Source of the DNA: Varanus komodoensis
Lineage: Eukaryota; Chordata; Lepidosauria; Squamata; Varanidae
Direction of reading: 5' to 3'
Assembly (NCBI RefSeq): GCF_004798865.1
Contig: NW_025336565.1
Location: 1,157,495-1,221,494 of the forward strand
Length of the DNA: 64,000 nucleotides
A model generated the notes under the pieces. It saw only the letters and a program-made list of their open reading frames with translations, was not told the DNA's origin and did no database searches. The first letter of the stretch is position 1. Each line of letters starts with the position of its first letter. The translations under genes were made by a program, and so were the position numbers. This document shows positions 32,436 through 45,254 of this stretch, piece by piece.

Positions 32436-35400
32436 ATGCCCGTGAAAAGGCAAGGTAAGGGGGCTTGGGCATATTCCCCTCCGCAAACAGATCCCACCCC
32501 AAAACAGACTCGGGGTACAGGCTGGAGGTGGGGTGGTCCTCTAGAGCCACACTCGAATCCTTGTGAAGCCCCTCTGGACCTGCCGTCATGCGCACGGCTT
32601 TGGCCCCGGGGACGATGCGATCCGAGGGTCCGTCGGGATCCGCTCGTGTGGATCCGCCCTGCCTCCACGCCTCTCCGTGCTTCCCCAGGCCGTGGGCAGC
32701 AGCGGGAAGGGGCTGGCCTGTCCACCCTGGGTGGACTCTGCGGATCTGTTGATGGAAGGGTCGGTCCTGTGCTGCTCTTGGAAGGAGCCCCGGGTGCTTC
32801 CCTACGGAGCTCCCTCCGCCGCCCTGGGTTTGAGCAGCCTGGGTTTGCGCTTGGCCGTGTTTCCAGGCAGGGCTGGGAGAACCTCCCGCCCAGAAACGCG
32901 CAGTGCCCAGCCGCTCCGCTCCGCACGGCCGAGGCTGAGCCACATGGGCCGGGGGCCGACTCGGTCGGAAACGGGCTGCTTTGCCCTCCGCGGCGATGCA
33001 GCCGGGCCGGAAGGGCGTGCGGGGCCGGCGTCTGCGCTTCTTGGGATGCTGCTTGAGCCCTGCGTGTGAGCAGACGGCTCGGAAGGGGGAACGGAAGGGC
33101 AACCGACTGTGGGATGAGAGCGGTGAGGCCTCGGCCGCACTGGGCCAGCGAGCGCCGGGCGGTCTCTGAGCTGCCCCCAAGCACCCACATGCTGTGGTTT
33201 ACTGGGCGGAATGGGGCACCGACCGGGGGGCAGAGGCCCACTCGCGAGGTGCGCAAGAACAGACCATGCGCACACATGTCGGTATGTGCAAGCTCGGCCA
33301 CTGGCGGTCTGGAGCCTGGTTTGCGTGCCGCCAAATTCCCGCTCTCTCGGGGCTCGTGGGTTCTCATCGCTCCCCTCTCGCATGACCCGGAAGGTCGGAT
33401 CTTCCTGGGGGGAGGCTGGCTGGCTGGCCTTGTGGAATGTCTCTCGGGGGCAATCGCTGCGAGAAACGGAGGGGGCTTCCTCGGGCCCGGCCCGGGCCGT
33501 GATCTGTGCAGCTCAGAGGCGCCTCCGCAAAGACCGGCAGCGGGTGATGCTGCCACAGCTGAACTGGGGGGCTGTGAGGGCAAATGCCCCCCATCGCCAA
33601 GCCAAGAGCCGTGGCTGCCACGGGGGTGCCAGCTCAGCAGTGCCCCGATCTGCGTTTGGAGGGCTGCGGAGTTCAAGGGGGAAGTGGCCAAGCAGTCAGA
33701 CTGGAACTCCGGAGGTCCCCGTCCCGCTTAGCCGTTGGGCTAGCCTTCCTCACAGGGCTGTTGTGCAGAGAAGTGGAAAGGAGTAAGTCCCTGTGGCTAC
33801 CTTGCCGTAAATAACAGCCCTGCTGGATCCGACTCGCATGTCCCCGGTCCAGCCGGCCGGATGCAGGAAACCCGCGAGTCCAACTCGGGGGCCAGAACCC
33901 CATCCCACCCTGTCCAGAGCAGCTCGTGCCTTGGAAGCACCCGGGCTCCAGTCCTGGAGGCCAGCATGGCGCGCTGGAGGCTGGCTCCCCCTTTTCCAGC
34001 ACGGATTTGTCCAGTGCCCTTGGAAAGCCGTCCAAAGGGTGCCGCTCCTCCGTTGGCAAAGGCTGGAATTAAACGGGTCCTTTTTGCCTCTCCCGAATTC
34101 CCACCCATCCCCTTCGTGCAATGGCCCCTGGGAGAGGGGCAGGAAAATGTCCCCGTCAGCCGCAGTGCTGACCTGTCCCAGCTCTCTTTGCCCACCCTTC
34201 TTTTAACCCAAATGCCCCCTTTTCCTCCCATGGGAGCTTCTCCAGCCCCTTCCCCCCACCATTATTTCAGTTCTGCTCTGCAGTTTTCCAACCTCACAGC
34301 GCCCCTTTGTAGGTCCAGTAACCGAACTGTACACAGTTTTCCAAGAGCGGCTACGCCACAGAAACGTGCGCGGGCAGGACGATCTTGGCAGTGTCATTTC
34401 TGACTCCTCATTCCGGCCAATGTGGAATTTGACTTCCCCTCCGCAGACTCAGCTGTCTGCCGCCACCCTGGAAGGCCGCCTTGGCCCCTGCAAAGCACCC
34501 ACAGAAAACCCAGCCCCCTGGGTGCCCTGAACATCGGGGAGCAGTGCCCCCCCATCCCTACACACCTGGGCAGAGGAAATGCCTCTGGGTGGCTTGCGCA
34601 AGGGAGCCAAGTTCTACACTGCGAGGAACGGCTCTCCCGCAGCGGCCTGTTTCTGTAGGCATTCCTTGTCGCCACCTTTCGCCTCTACGGCGAGCCCCGC
34701 AAGCAGCTGCAGAAGACAAACCGACATGCAAAAGACCAGCATCAAAACATGCCCCCACCAAATTGCAGCCGAGCATCAGCCGCCGTAAAACGCAGGCATG
34801 CTGCCAGAGGACCCACCCGATCCAATGGCCCAGGCAACATTTAGGGTTCCTTTAAAAAGGATGCGTTCAGAGCATATTTAGCGAACGTGGAGAGGGAAGC
34901 CATCCGGGTCCCAAAGGCAAGGTGCCCCCGCGAAGCAGGCCCCGTTCGTCATGCCTGTCGCGTCCCCCTCACAGAAGTGTGGTGCCCAAGACCCCATTTG
35001 CTCAGGGGTCGCTGCAGGAAGGGAACTCTGGAAAGGGCCGGCGTGTGCGTCTCTGCTCCGGAGCAAGGCCACGAAACCATGTTCCGGAACAGGTGCTTGA
35101 CGGTCCAACAGGATGCATTCTGCGCATGTCCAGAGACAGAGATCATGACTACGTGGGTTCCAGGACCGCACACAAAGCCAGATCTGAGAATATTATACCG
35201 GGTAGCCTCTGAGTGCTCCTGCTCATCGGCCACGTGCCGCAAACCTCCTCTCTGCTCTGGGGGCCGCGTGGCAGAGCCCCCTGCTTGGGTCCTGGCTCAG
35301 TTCCCGGCTTCCGGAAAGAGCCACCCGACTCCCTGCCAGCCAGTGCTGCCAACAGAGGGGCGTGAGCTGGACTCCGCAGGAAGCCGCTCCCGGGTTCCCT

Positions 35401-38400
35401 GGGCTGGGTTGGGATGGGATGGCAGGCGATGCGTCAGAACAAGGCCACACGGCCGCACGAGAGGCCACCCTTGGCTCCCGTCGCAAAGCCAGCGCCCTCC
35501 TAATCGACCAGCGTGGAATAAAATATATTTAGAATTCTGTGGCGTTAAGGAAGGACGGGGCAGCCATCCCCACCCTGATACTTCCAGGGGTCTTGGACTC
35601 CGGCTCCCAGCATCCGCCAGCTGGCAGCCACCGGGAGTTGCAGGTCAGTTTCCAGGATGGCATGAGGCGAAGGCCATTTGCCCCAGTCCTCTGTCTCCAG
35701 CAGTCGGCGCAAGGGGCAGCGTCTTGGTGCCGCCATGCCCGCGGTCTGGCGCTCCGCTTCCGCCCCTCGCTGAGGTTGCTCTCCGGGAGCAGTGGCCCAG
35801 CGTGTGGGTGAACCGACCCGGCCGGGCGGCCCTGCTGTGCGTGGGGTGGGGTGGAGGCGCTGCCACGGGGACCGGCCGGTGTGACTCCGTCGTGCGGTTC
35901 TGCAGCCGCCCAGCGGTGAGGGTGGAGGAGGCGTGTGGGGCACGGAGCCGCGGGTGGAGTGCCGCAGCTCAGCCTTTGTCCTCCGTGGCCTGTGCACGGC
36001 TTCCGGACTACATTCCCCATCAGGCCCTGCCACGTGGCCAACAAGCAGGAATCTGGCGGAAGGCTGGGAAGCTCTGCTCAAGGGCGGGGTGTTCTGGGGG
36101 TCGTGGGCTCCGTCCGGGCGCACGTGTCTGTCCGCTCCCACAGGTGTGTAGGGCAGCCATGGGGCTCCGTGGAGCCAGCGGCCCCCCCCGTGGCCGTCGC
36201 ACATCCGTGAGGCGCCTTCTCAGGAGCGGGGGCTGCTCCCGGGGATGCTGGGCTGACCCCGTGCGGCGCCTGTTGCCGTCAGACCATCCCCATGGTGTCT
36301 GAGCAGCCCCTGGAGAAGCGAGGGGCTCCAGGCAGCCCGTGGGTCGACGGCGTGCCAGGCTGGACCACCGAAGTGCCCCAGCTGCCCCCCCCCCCACTCA
36401 GCCTTCCCCAGCCTGGGGCGAGAGGCCGGAGGGCGAACATCCAAGCTGGCTGTGGGACGGCGGCGGGGGGGAGTGCCACCCCTCCGGAAGGCAAGAGGTG
36501 GGGAAGCCGAGCCCCCTCGCTCTGGCGGGGAGGAGCCCTTTCCTGAACCCGCGACGGGGGCTGGCGAGATTTGGACGTGCGGCGTAGCAACACCGGCCCT
36601 GCAGAGACAGACGAGAAGGTGTTGTTCTCCCCCCCCCCCCCCCCCCTGTTCCTGCAAATTGGGGCGTGTGAGCTACATCTCAGCAGCCCACCGAAGCTCA
36701 AGGAGCAGGACTACCTCCTTCCTTTCCCTGTGTTACCTGCACATCCGAAAGGTTGTGCAGGTTGCGGGTAGAAAAAGGCTGCCTTCCCCCTGCGTGTGCC
36801 CTCCAGATCCCCTCGGGCTACAGTTTCCATCATCCCCCAGCAACCTGCAAGGTGAAGAGAACGGGGGCCTGCAACCTTCAGGGGTATTTGTGGGCACTCC
36901 TCAAATTGTTCACGGCTTGATTTTAAAACAAAAGCCCCTAGTCCCTTAGAGGCACCACATATTCCCCTCGGCCGCTTACAAAGAGGTCCGTGTCTCGGAC
37001 CCAGTTCTAGGGTTCCGGCCAACAAATGCAGAGACACGGGACCCACAGTGAGCCCTCCCGCTTCCCTTTAAATGTCATACAAGCCACCTTATGTAATTGG
37101 GTTAGAGAAAATAGAATAGCTTGAAACATGTTAGTCCATCTGCGTATTCATGCCCTACCTGTTCTGAAGCGGCTTCCCCTCCACAGGCCTGCTCAATTTT
37201 TATCTCCCCGACTTTCAGTAAAATAATCAAGGCATTTAACAATAAAAAAGAAAACCATGCAAAATAATCATAAACAAAATAGCATCGGTTTTGCCTGTAC
37301 CCCTGGCTATGGGCAGGCAATTGTACATACCCATTTTACAGTTGTAGAAACCGAGGCAGAGGGATAAAAAGCAGCTTCCCTTTAGCTCAGGGATGGCTTC
37401 GAGCCCCCAGGCCTCTTCTCTTTTTTATTCCTTGATGCCTTTGTGGGTTGCATTTGTCCCAAATATGGCCCACAAGGAGACATACAGCTAGAACTGTAGA
37501 ACAATTTAAAATCATAGCAAATTTAAACATGTTTTCAGCATCAACAGCAAAAAGAATAAAGTGCAGGAGAAAATCTGAGCGTGTGGCTGGATACATCCGA
37601 GGTGCAAACTTGCGCAGGTTTAGGCAGAAAAACTTGCTCGAACTCCATCCACTCTTTCCTAAAGGAGCAGGGGACAGCGGGCTTCAGGTTTGGGGTGAAA
37701 AAGTTCCTAGAGCAGGCTGGGAAATGAGTGCCAATTTGCAGAGACAGGCAGCCTTAAAATACTGAAATTTATGTGGCGCCAAAATGGTGACCAAACCCTG
37801 AACAAGGAAGGGGCCACTTTAATTTTCTCAAGCGAGAGCCACTCCGGAGGGTGCTGCCACCGAAAAGGCCCTGCATCCGGCGTTCTCTTGGCGGCACGGC
37901 AGAGAAAGGCTTGCAGAGAGCGTGTGAAGCCGCGGCAGCCGCGATGGGCGAGGCGACCTCGGATGACCGGCTCCCTGTTCGGACCCGGGAAAGCCGTGCG
38001 GTGGGACCGGCTGGCCCTTCGCTCCTCCCGGGGCTGAGGGACAAGTCCGGCCCGGCTGCGCAGGTGCATGTGTGCTGGGGCTGAGGCACCTCTCTCTCCC
38101 CCACTCCCCTCCCACAGACACGGCGGCTGCCCTGCGCCTCATGGAGGAGTCGCTGCTGCTGGACCAGAATTTCCGGCACAAGGCGGAAAAACTCCTCGGC
38201 ATCTTCCAAAGCGAGCTCTTCCAGGCCCTTCTCGGTGCGTATGGGGGTGGGCGGGGCGCCCAGGGGGGGGGGGGGGGGGGCTTGGGGAAACTCCGGAGAC
38301 GCCTCCCGAGGGTGTGGGGGGACAGACAGGGCTGGCACAAGGGCGATGCACTCTTGATGGGCTCAGAGGCCCTCTCACCTTGCGTGCTGCATGCATTCGG

Positions 38401-40287
38401 AGAGCTGTTCTCTTGGGGTGGGAAGAGAAGCACGCCTGGGCGCCAGGGGGCTGGGTGTGGGTCGCCAGGGGGCGGAGGACAGAGAGGTGCTGGGGTCCAG
38501 CAGAGCTGTCTCGCCCAACCTGCGGCCCTCTGGATGCCACCCGGCTGGGAAAGGAGGGCGGCCTCGGATTTCTGGCGCCCGGCATTTCTCGCGACGGAAG
38601 GCTGCTCAGAGACTGTGGGCTCTTTATTTCTTGAAGCCGTATCTTGCGTATTTTTAGATGAAGCGATCGTAGCTATTTTTGAGCGGGGCTCTTGAATCCT
38701 GTAATTTTCCAGAATTCGGACATGCAGTTTATGTAAGCGGAAGCGCTTGAGCCCACACGGTGCCGAGAAAGACAGAGCAGCTTTGGCAGCCCCTGGGGGG
38801 GCGCGGGACCCCCGGGAAGGGGAGAGTTTGAAGATTAGGGTGGGGGTCCCTAACCCAGGGCCCATGCTGAAGGTTCACACAACCGGGAAAGTGGGGCTCC
38901 GTGTGCTCCCCATTTGCAGGGGGGAGAACAGGGCTACCCAGAGGAAGGGGTGGGGTTTCGGGTGTGCAGGTATGCACTGGGGGGTGGAGCCTAAACGTGG
39001 GGAGGGGCCCTGTGGGGGGAGCTTGCATGGCAGGTGGAGGAAGGCTGGGGATGCCTCCAAAACTGTGGGGCATGGACCGGGGGCAGAGGTTTCGGGATGC
39101 GGGCAGTGATGGGCTGGCCCGTCCTTGCCCACCGGGGTTCCGGGAGGGGGGAGACCGTGCCAGGAGGGGGCGGGTTTCCTGAAGGCTGGCGTCGTGGCTG
39201 AGACTGCGACTCGGCAATCCGGGTTGTGCTCCCCGCTCAGCCACGGAACCCGCTGGCTGCCTTCGGGCCAGTCACAGACCCTCAGCCCAGCCCGCCTCGC
39301 AGGGTTGTTGTTGTGGGGAGAAGACTGAGAGCAGGCAGGGGAGGATGCAAGCGGCTCTGGGTTCTTGAAAAGAGAAAAGGGCAGGAAGTGACTCTAATAG
39401 GAAAGAAAGAAGAGGGCAGAAATGTTGCCCTGGGGGTCTTCCACACCCCCATCCCAGGCCTGGGAGCCCCGTCCCGGAGAGGGACCACCCAGTATTGGGG
39501 GGGTTCCTGAGCCGTGTCAGCTTTTATTCTGAGTTTTATAGCCGTCGTTTACGGTGCTAGGCTCCAGCCCCATAGTAGGTCCACCACCACGAAGCGCTGT
39601 GAGTAGCTTCTGCGGAGTGGAGGATAAAAGCTGCGGCGAAGGCAGAGCCCCCCAGCTTGGGTCTTGCTCCCCATCCCTGCCAGGGGGTCTCCCAGGCCTC
39701 GGCAGAGGCTGAGCCAGGGCTGCCCAGCTCCCCAAATGACTCGGAGCACCCTGCCCCAGCCCCCGGAAGCAGGAAGGCCCCGGCTCCCCCCGCGGCCCTG
39801 CACCTGTGGACACCCGGCCGGCCGGCCCAGGAGGGGCTTTGGCTGGGCTTGGGAGTCTAAATATAGGGTTTAATCTGCGTTTCATAATTACCTCTGAGCT
39901 GGGCCCTGGCGGTGGGATGCCCTGAAGAGGTCGGGAGCTGAGCCTGGAAGACGCTTGGCATGTGGGCGCTGCGGACCTGCCTCGCGGCATGGAGCTTAGC
40001 CTCCCACGCCGGGTGCGCCGGAGGTGGCCGGGTGGGAGGCCGGTCCTGCTCCGTGTGGCAGCCAGGGCCTGGCCGCCTTCCCCAACCTGGTGCCCCCACG
40101 TGGGCCGGACGGCGGCTCCGGCACCCCGGCCCGCTTGGGGGAGGCAGAGAAATTTGGCCGCTGCCTGATTCCGCTCAGTGATTCTTTCTCTCCACCCACT
40201 CCCCAAATTGGTGCAGACATCCAGGAGTTTTACGAAGTAACCGTGTCGGACAGCCGCCCCACCACTTCACGGAGGCATCGGCCTAAG
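32436..40287 (+). CDS. DLG4: DLG4 (PSD-95), L27-type N-terminal exons (3' part beyond window)
   Basis: Three exons: 32436-32454, 38118-38234, 40217-40287, with GT/AG sites and matching phases. They encode 69 residues: MPVKRQ, then DTAAALRLMEESLLLDQNF, KAEKLLGIFQSELFQALL and DIQEFYEVTVSDSRPTTSRR, ending HRPK at a phase-0 boundary. The fold is an L27 domain (about residues 7-58), a dimerisation module through which DLG proteins join CASK and MPP partners. The layout closely follows DLG1/SAP97 (MPVRKQDTQRALHLLEE..NLFQALIDIQEFYEV). Mammalian PSD-95 beta keeps only the DLFQALLDI half recognisably. DLG4 rather than DLG1 is inferred from synteny and from the alpha exon 8 kb downstream, which ends in the same phase. 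DLG4 organises NMDA receptors, Kv1 channels and neuroligin at excitatory synapses; the PDZ, SH3 and guanylate-kinase domains are not in this window. Confidence 0.9.
33640..33800 (+). repeat. SINE-like element with cctcacagggctgttgtg tail
   Basis: gctagccttcctcacagggc followed by tgttgtgcagagaagtgg is the body-to-tail part of the tRNA/L2-tailed SINE-like family found at 39180 and 44600. Eroded. Confidence 0.5.
36629..36646 (+). repeat. Poly-C tract (C18)
   Basis: Uninterrupted C18 within DLG4 intron 1. Confidence 0.85.
38263..38280 (+). repeat. Poly-G tract (G18)
   Basis: Uninterrupted G18 starting 28 bases after the donor of the L27 exon. Confidence 0.85.
39180..39400 (+). repeat. tRNA/L2-tailed SINE-like element, nearly full length
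   Basis: Head, body (cttcgggccagtcacagacc) and tail (cctcgcagggttgttgttgt) occur in the order seen in MIR-like squamate SINEs, ending near gggttcttgaaaagagaaaa. Forward orientation. Confidence 0.6.
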
Positions 40288-41219
40288 GTACGTGTCTGTT
40301 CCTCTGTGAGTTTTCATCCTTGCCATGTCGTGCAAGTGCTGGAGAGTTTAATCCGAGTTCGTTCTGAGCTGTGCTTCTGCCTTCTGCGCTCAGCCCAGGA
40401 ATATCACTGCCTCTGAGTTGGAGCAGAGTTCCCTTCTCTAGCCAGTGAACGAGCACCGTGTGTTGCTCTCACGTCCGGGGTGCGGGCTCCTGAATCCCAT
40501 GGCAGAATTGCTCCATGCCCCTTTTCCTTCCGAAATTAATGTGCATGGGGAACTTAGCTTCTCGAACATGTTCATGCTTGGGTCATGGGTGGTCTTTGGG
40601 TCACCCATTTTTCCTTTGCAAAGCCAGTTCCCTTTCCCTTCGCCGCTCGATGCACCCAGCGCGCTCCTCAGTTTCTCAACCGGCCCAACATTTGGAGTAC
40701 GTTGCTGCCAGGTGGGGCACTCCGTGTCGGTTGTAACCCCCGAGGGGTGGAAATGGGGACGAAATTCCGGGAGCACGTCCCGCAGTGAGCTTTGCAATGC
40801 TTGGAAGTGTCCCGAACTCGGAACTGACGCTGTGGCTGAGACCTCCTTCTCCGCATTCTCTAGGGCAGGAAGCAGACCGCCAAACAGTTCTGCGTTCAGA
40901 TTCCAGCATCCCTGATTCTGGGTCACCCTTGCAGGGGATTCTGGGAGTTGATGTTCCAAGCCTTTGGAAGCTGCCTTCTGCCCATCCCTCATGTGAGGGG
41001 CAGTGGGTTTTTTCCCACCTACCTCTGTGTTGGCTACCCTTGGAGTGGGGCCACACGTGGCGATTCCAACGGAAGCACTTGTTCTCTCTATTTCTGTCCC
41101 ACCGTCCTGAAAGCAACTGAGTCGGTGTACAAATATCTCAGACTACTCAAAGAGAGCCATGATTTTAAGAGCCAAGCTTAAATAAACATGTCTTGAGTCC
41201 CCCGCCCCCCCATACGCAG

Positions 41220-41820
41220 AGGAGGACGAGGTGCAGCTGCTGGGGAGACGGGGCGGCCCAGAGTTTCGGACGGGAAAGGGCGAGGGCCATGATCCGGGGG
41301 CTGGAGCAGGAATCCTGTGAGGAGCGGCTGCAACCACTGAGACCCTGCAAAAGACGGCCAGGAAGGGCAGACCTGGTGAGGGGGAGAGAGCGGGGTGCGG
41401 AGGAAGTGGCGAGGGGGCGTTTCCCCCCCTCTCCCATAACACTTGAACCCAGGATCATCCCGTGAAGCCGGAGGGGGGTTTGGGACAGATAAGAGGAGAT
41501 CCTTCGTCACGCCGTGTATCAACCGTGGAACTCGCTGCCTGGGGAAGCGGTGACGGCCGCCCACCTGGACAGCTCCAAAGGGCGACCGACCAGAGGGCTT
41601 CCTGGGGAGGAGGCTGTCGGGGCTGCTAGCCTTGCGGGCCACGGGCTCCCTCCTTCACCGGGGCGGCCTGCCTGCACGCACCATGGCGGAGCAGCCGGGC
41701 GGGGGCCTGGCACCCCTCCTGCCTGAGGATCCGCTGGGCAGCTGGTTTGCCTCCCTGTGAACGGCGTGCAGGGCCAGGTGGTGCTTGGGCCTGATCCGCC
41801 GGGGCCGCCCTGCCCTCAAG
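41220..41820 (+). repeat. CR1/L3-like LINE fragment
   Basis: Successive matches to the amniote CR1 3' region: gaaagggcgagggccatgat; gtggaactcgctgcctgggg; gaggctgtcggggctgctag; and gggcctgatccgccggggcc. Highly GC-shifted and eroded, with no intact reading frame. Confidence 0.7.
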
Positions 41821-42364
41821 CTCCGCCTGGCTGGGGCGCCCTTCGCTGCCTTCTGTGCCGTCACCCGGCGGTTTCCCCTCGCCTCTTCCGTCATCGCCTG
41901 CGTGGAGCATCTGTGGAGCGGGAGGGGAGGCGGTGCCACGGGGCGCCTTCTGGGGCAGCGCAGGCCCTCCAGCCGGAAGCACCCGGTGCCCTCTGCAAGC
42001 TGGGGGGCGAGAGCAGCCTGCTCTGCCCTCTGGAGGAGCCGAGGGCCCTGGTAGCCACGGGGTCCCCCAGGGGGGCGGCGGCAGTCCGCCTGTCCAAGCT
42101 GGGGAACGGTGGCGAGGCTCCGGGCTGTGCTGGCCTCGCTGCATACGGGCAGCGCTGGGGCTGCAGGCCAGGCCCCCTGCTGGGGGCTGCGCTAGGCCTC
42201 GACCCATGCCACCGGTGGGCCCTGCGCCACCCTCCCCCAGGCCTTTGGGGGACCCCGCCACGGCGGCTTGCAGAACCCCCCAGTAAAGCTGTCCTGACAG
42301 TGGGGTGGCTCCCCTTCCCATCCCACAAGACCAGCCCTCCCACTGGTGTCCACCCTGTGGCTAG

Positions 42365-42430
42365 GATTTCAACTCCTCTGAGCCCCAGCTGCAAGGGCAA
42401 TGGCCAGACATGCTGGGCATTGTAGTCCCA
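42365..42430. repeat. Dispersed dyad element, both arms present
   Basis: gatttcaactcctctgagcc, then a middle with caatggccagacatgctggg, then cattgtagtccc: the two arms are imperfect reverse complements. This is one of the most complete copies in the window. Confidence 0.6.
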
Positions 42431-44599
42431 AACCTACAGCTGGGACCATGCAGCTTTCAACGCGTCCTTAAAAGCAGAAATTTCTTTCGGGGTTACTTTC
42501 AGGACTGCATGCATCTTTCACAGCCGTTGGCGGGCTGAGGGGCCCCGAAAGCTCTGAGCCGCCGCGGCGCTCGCTCCCCGGCAGCCCCGTCTGTGCTGGG
42601 CCAAAGACAGGACGATGGGCGGTGGGTGGGGAGAGCGCCAGTACCGCCAGCGATCCTGCAGGAACGATGCTGTCTGATCGGCCTGGGCAGCCATGAGGGA
42701 CCCTCTAATCGGGGACGGCCGCCCGCTAATTGAGGGAACCTGCGCTTAATTAATCTTGCAGCTTCTCTAGCGGGAGGAGACAGGAATGGGAGAAGGAGGG
42801 GCTGCCTGGGGGCCATCTTTGTGCCGCGTGTTTGCCGCAACCAGCCGGAGGCCAAAGGACAATTCCCAAGCTGGAAAAAGGAAAAGATTTAAGCCACGAG
42901 AAGCTGGTCCTTTTTGTACGTGGACACCACCCTGGCGGTTCTTGTTATTTCTGAACCTCCCAAGAGTGGAAGCTCTCTGGGTCATTTGCAACAGTCTCTC
43001 TGATCCTTTGGCCTCCCTCGCCCTGGGAAGGCCTCCCACCCCGAGCAAGCTTCCCAGAAATGGGCTATGGACTCCCAGCCAGCCAGCAGCTGCCCCTTCC
43101 CCTTCTGCCATGGGATGTGGCCGATGGGCTTGCCGATGGCTGAAGCAGCACCTCTCGCGGTCCGCTCCAGAGGTCGCCTTGGCCTTTGTGGGACAGGCCC
43201 GCCTTCCCCCCGCTTGGCGCTCGGTGGAAGTGGCCGCGGTCAAGGGGAGAGGCGAGGAGGAGGAGGAGGAGGAGACCAGCTCCGCAGGGCAGGCTCAGTG
43301 GTGGGAGGGAAAGAGGCCGTTGTCCGTGGCACGTGCTTCGGGGCAGGTGAGACGGGCTCTTCCGAGGGGGAGCAGGACCCCTGGGAAGCAGGGCCTCCGG
43401 ATGGACTCATGCACTCTGGATGGACGGACGGGAAGAGGTCTAGAGGCCACCAGGGCCCCTCCCTGCTCCATGCAGGACGCACGGCTCGCATCCAGATTTC
43501 AGGCAGGCCTGACCCTCCCGAGACGGAGGAGGCGGAAACGCTTGTCTCAGGGCCGCTCTTTCCGGGGGTTCAGGCAGGCCCCAGGGGCCACCTGCGTCTG
43601 CCAGTGCCAGGAGGGGGCGTGAGGGCAGAGGCGCAGGAGCCGGACGAGCCGAGAGGGCCCTTGACCCCCGGCATGGCGTCCGGAGAGAAGGGCGTGCGGG
43701 CAGGGTGGGTGGAGAAAGCGCTCCCTTGAGGAAGGATCCGGGAGGGAAGTGGCAGCCGGCCAGGCGTGCAAGAGCAGGATGGCTTGGTCGGTGGGGGGAG
43801 CCGGCCCGGGGGGGCAGGCCGCACAGCCGTGCTCCCTGCCAGGGCGTCACTGGTGGGGGCCCTGCTCTGTCTCGCGGGGGTCCTTCTTTGGCCGCCGTGC
43901 AGCCTTTCCCAGGCCGATGGGGAGGCGGGAATACTCCATGGCGGTCGCTGGGGGCCCTGGAGCCGTGTCTGCGCCCCGCTTGTCAGCATCCTAGAGGTGG
44001 CGTTGGGCTGGTCCTGGTGGGCATCCCTTGGGAAGTGGCACATGGGCCTTGGGAGACGCTTCGGAGATGCCCAGCGGCTGCACTCCATTTGCGCTTTCTC
44101 AGTGTCGCATTGCTTGCTGCTAGCTGCCAGGTTGTGGGGGAGGAACTTCAGCCTTTTGGGAAGGGGGGGTGCGACTGCACAGACCTCCCAGCAACCAGCA
44201 GTTGGGTGGGACTGGGGAACCGGGGGGTGGCCCCGCGGGGGGCTGCCTCCGGTCCCTGCTGGCCAGAACTGCTCCCTCGGCCTGGAACTGGGCCCCCCAC
44301 CGAGGCAGCCCCCACCGGTCCCAAGCAGCCGGGCTTCTCCGATGGGCTGCCTGTTGGTTTTCGGGGGGGGCTGTTCTCCCCCTAGTCAACCACATCACGG
44401 CATTTGGGGTGCTGCGTGGCTCTCTCGTCCTTGCCCGGGAGGGGGGGGCTGCTTCATGTCCACACACCCCTCCCCACCACCCCACAACGCTGTGATTCCA
44501 GCAGTCCGTGTAAATCGAATTCTGCAGAATAACTCGCCCGGTTTCTGAGCGGGAGGCGGGGAGGGCGAGGGCGGGGGGTTGCCTACGCGCAGAGCCTTC

Positions 44600-44810
44600 C
44601 TGCCCAGACCCGCAGGCCATCCACCTGCCTAACCAGCACCTGTCTTGTAAGTCACGGCAGCCTTTTCTGCCCCTCGCCTCGCTTTGCATGGCCACCTCGC
44701 AGGGCTGTTGTGAGGATACGACTGAGAGGAGCAGACCTCTGTAAGCTGCCTTGGGTTCCCGGGAAGGAAAAAGGTGGAAGATAAATATAATAAACAAACA
44801 AACGCACAGT
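44600..44810 (+). repeat. tRNA/L2-tailed SINE-like element
   Basis: cctcgcagggctgttgtgag, then ctgtaagctgccttgggttc, then ataaatataataaacaaaca: classic 3' end of squamate L2-tailed SINE-like elements, forward orientation. Confidence 0.7.
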
Positions 44811-45254
44811 TAACACTCTTCCTAATAGTATTTTAGTGTTGGGGAAATACTAGTCATAGTATTTTAAATGTGTTTTTTAAATATTTATATGTGGAACACT
44901 TGGGGAATTTCTTATATTAAGTAGTATATAATAAATGCATGAAAAATAGCTGCATGAGCTCAATTCCTGCGTGCTCTCAGATTCTGCAGGCAGCCAAGCC
45001 AGCCAATTCATTTCTCTTCCCAGTAACTGCAAGTGAAGTCTCTTTTCCACGAATTCGCCTGCTGGCCCAGGGTTTCTCAGACCCTACAAAGTTTTCTTCT
45101 GAGCCTCGGGCAATTGCATGCAGGGAAAAATGTGTGCAGCGCATTGCGGGTTCTAGCACAGGGAGGGTTAAGTTTTCTCTTCCTAGCTGCAACCTCCCCA
45201 TTCCTCCCCTCACACCTGCGTGTCACTAAAGTGAGGAAAATGCTTCCTTTCATT

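Larger units (their letters stand above)
32455..38117 (+). other. DLG4: DLG4 intron 1 of the L27 transcript
   Basis: 5.7 kb intron, GC-rich to about 36600 and AT-richer at 37050-37560. It holds a SINE-like piece (33640-33800), a C18 tract (36629-36646) and several partial dyad arms (35587, 36007, 36817). No independent gene was recognised. Confidence 0.75.
38235..40216 (+). other. DLG4: DLG4 intron 2 of the L27 transcript
   Basis: 2 kb intron between the two L27-coding exons, with G18 at 38263-38280 just after the donor, and a SINE-like element at 39180-39400. Nothing else recognised. Confidence 0.75.

Noticed and set aside
31901-38117. An independent gene between ACADVL and the L27 exon
   Set aside because: Open frames here lack conserved composition and splice logic; the only convincing coding piece is the MPVKRQ exon, which belongs to DLG4.
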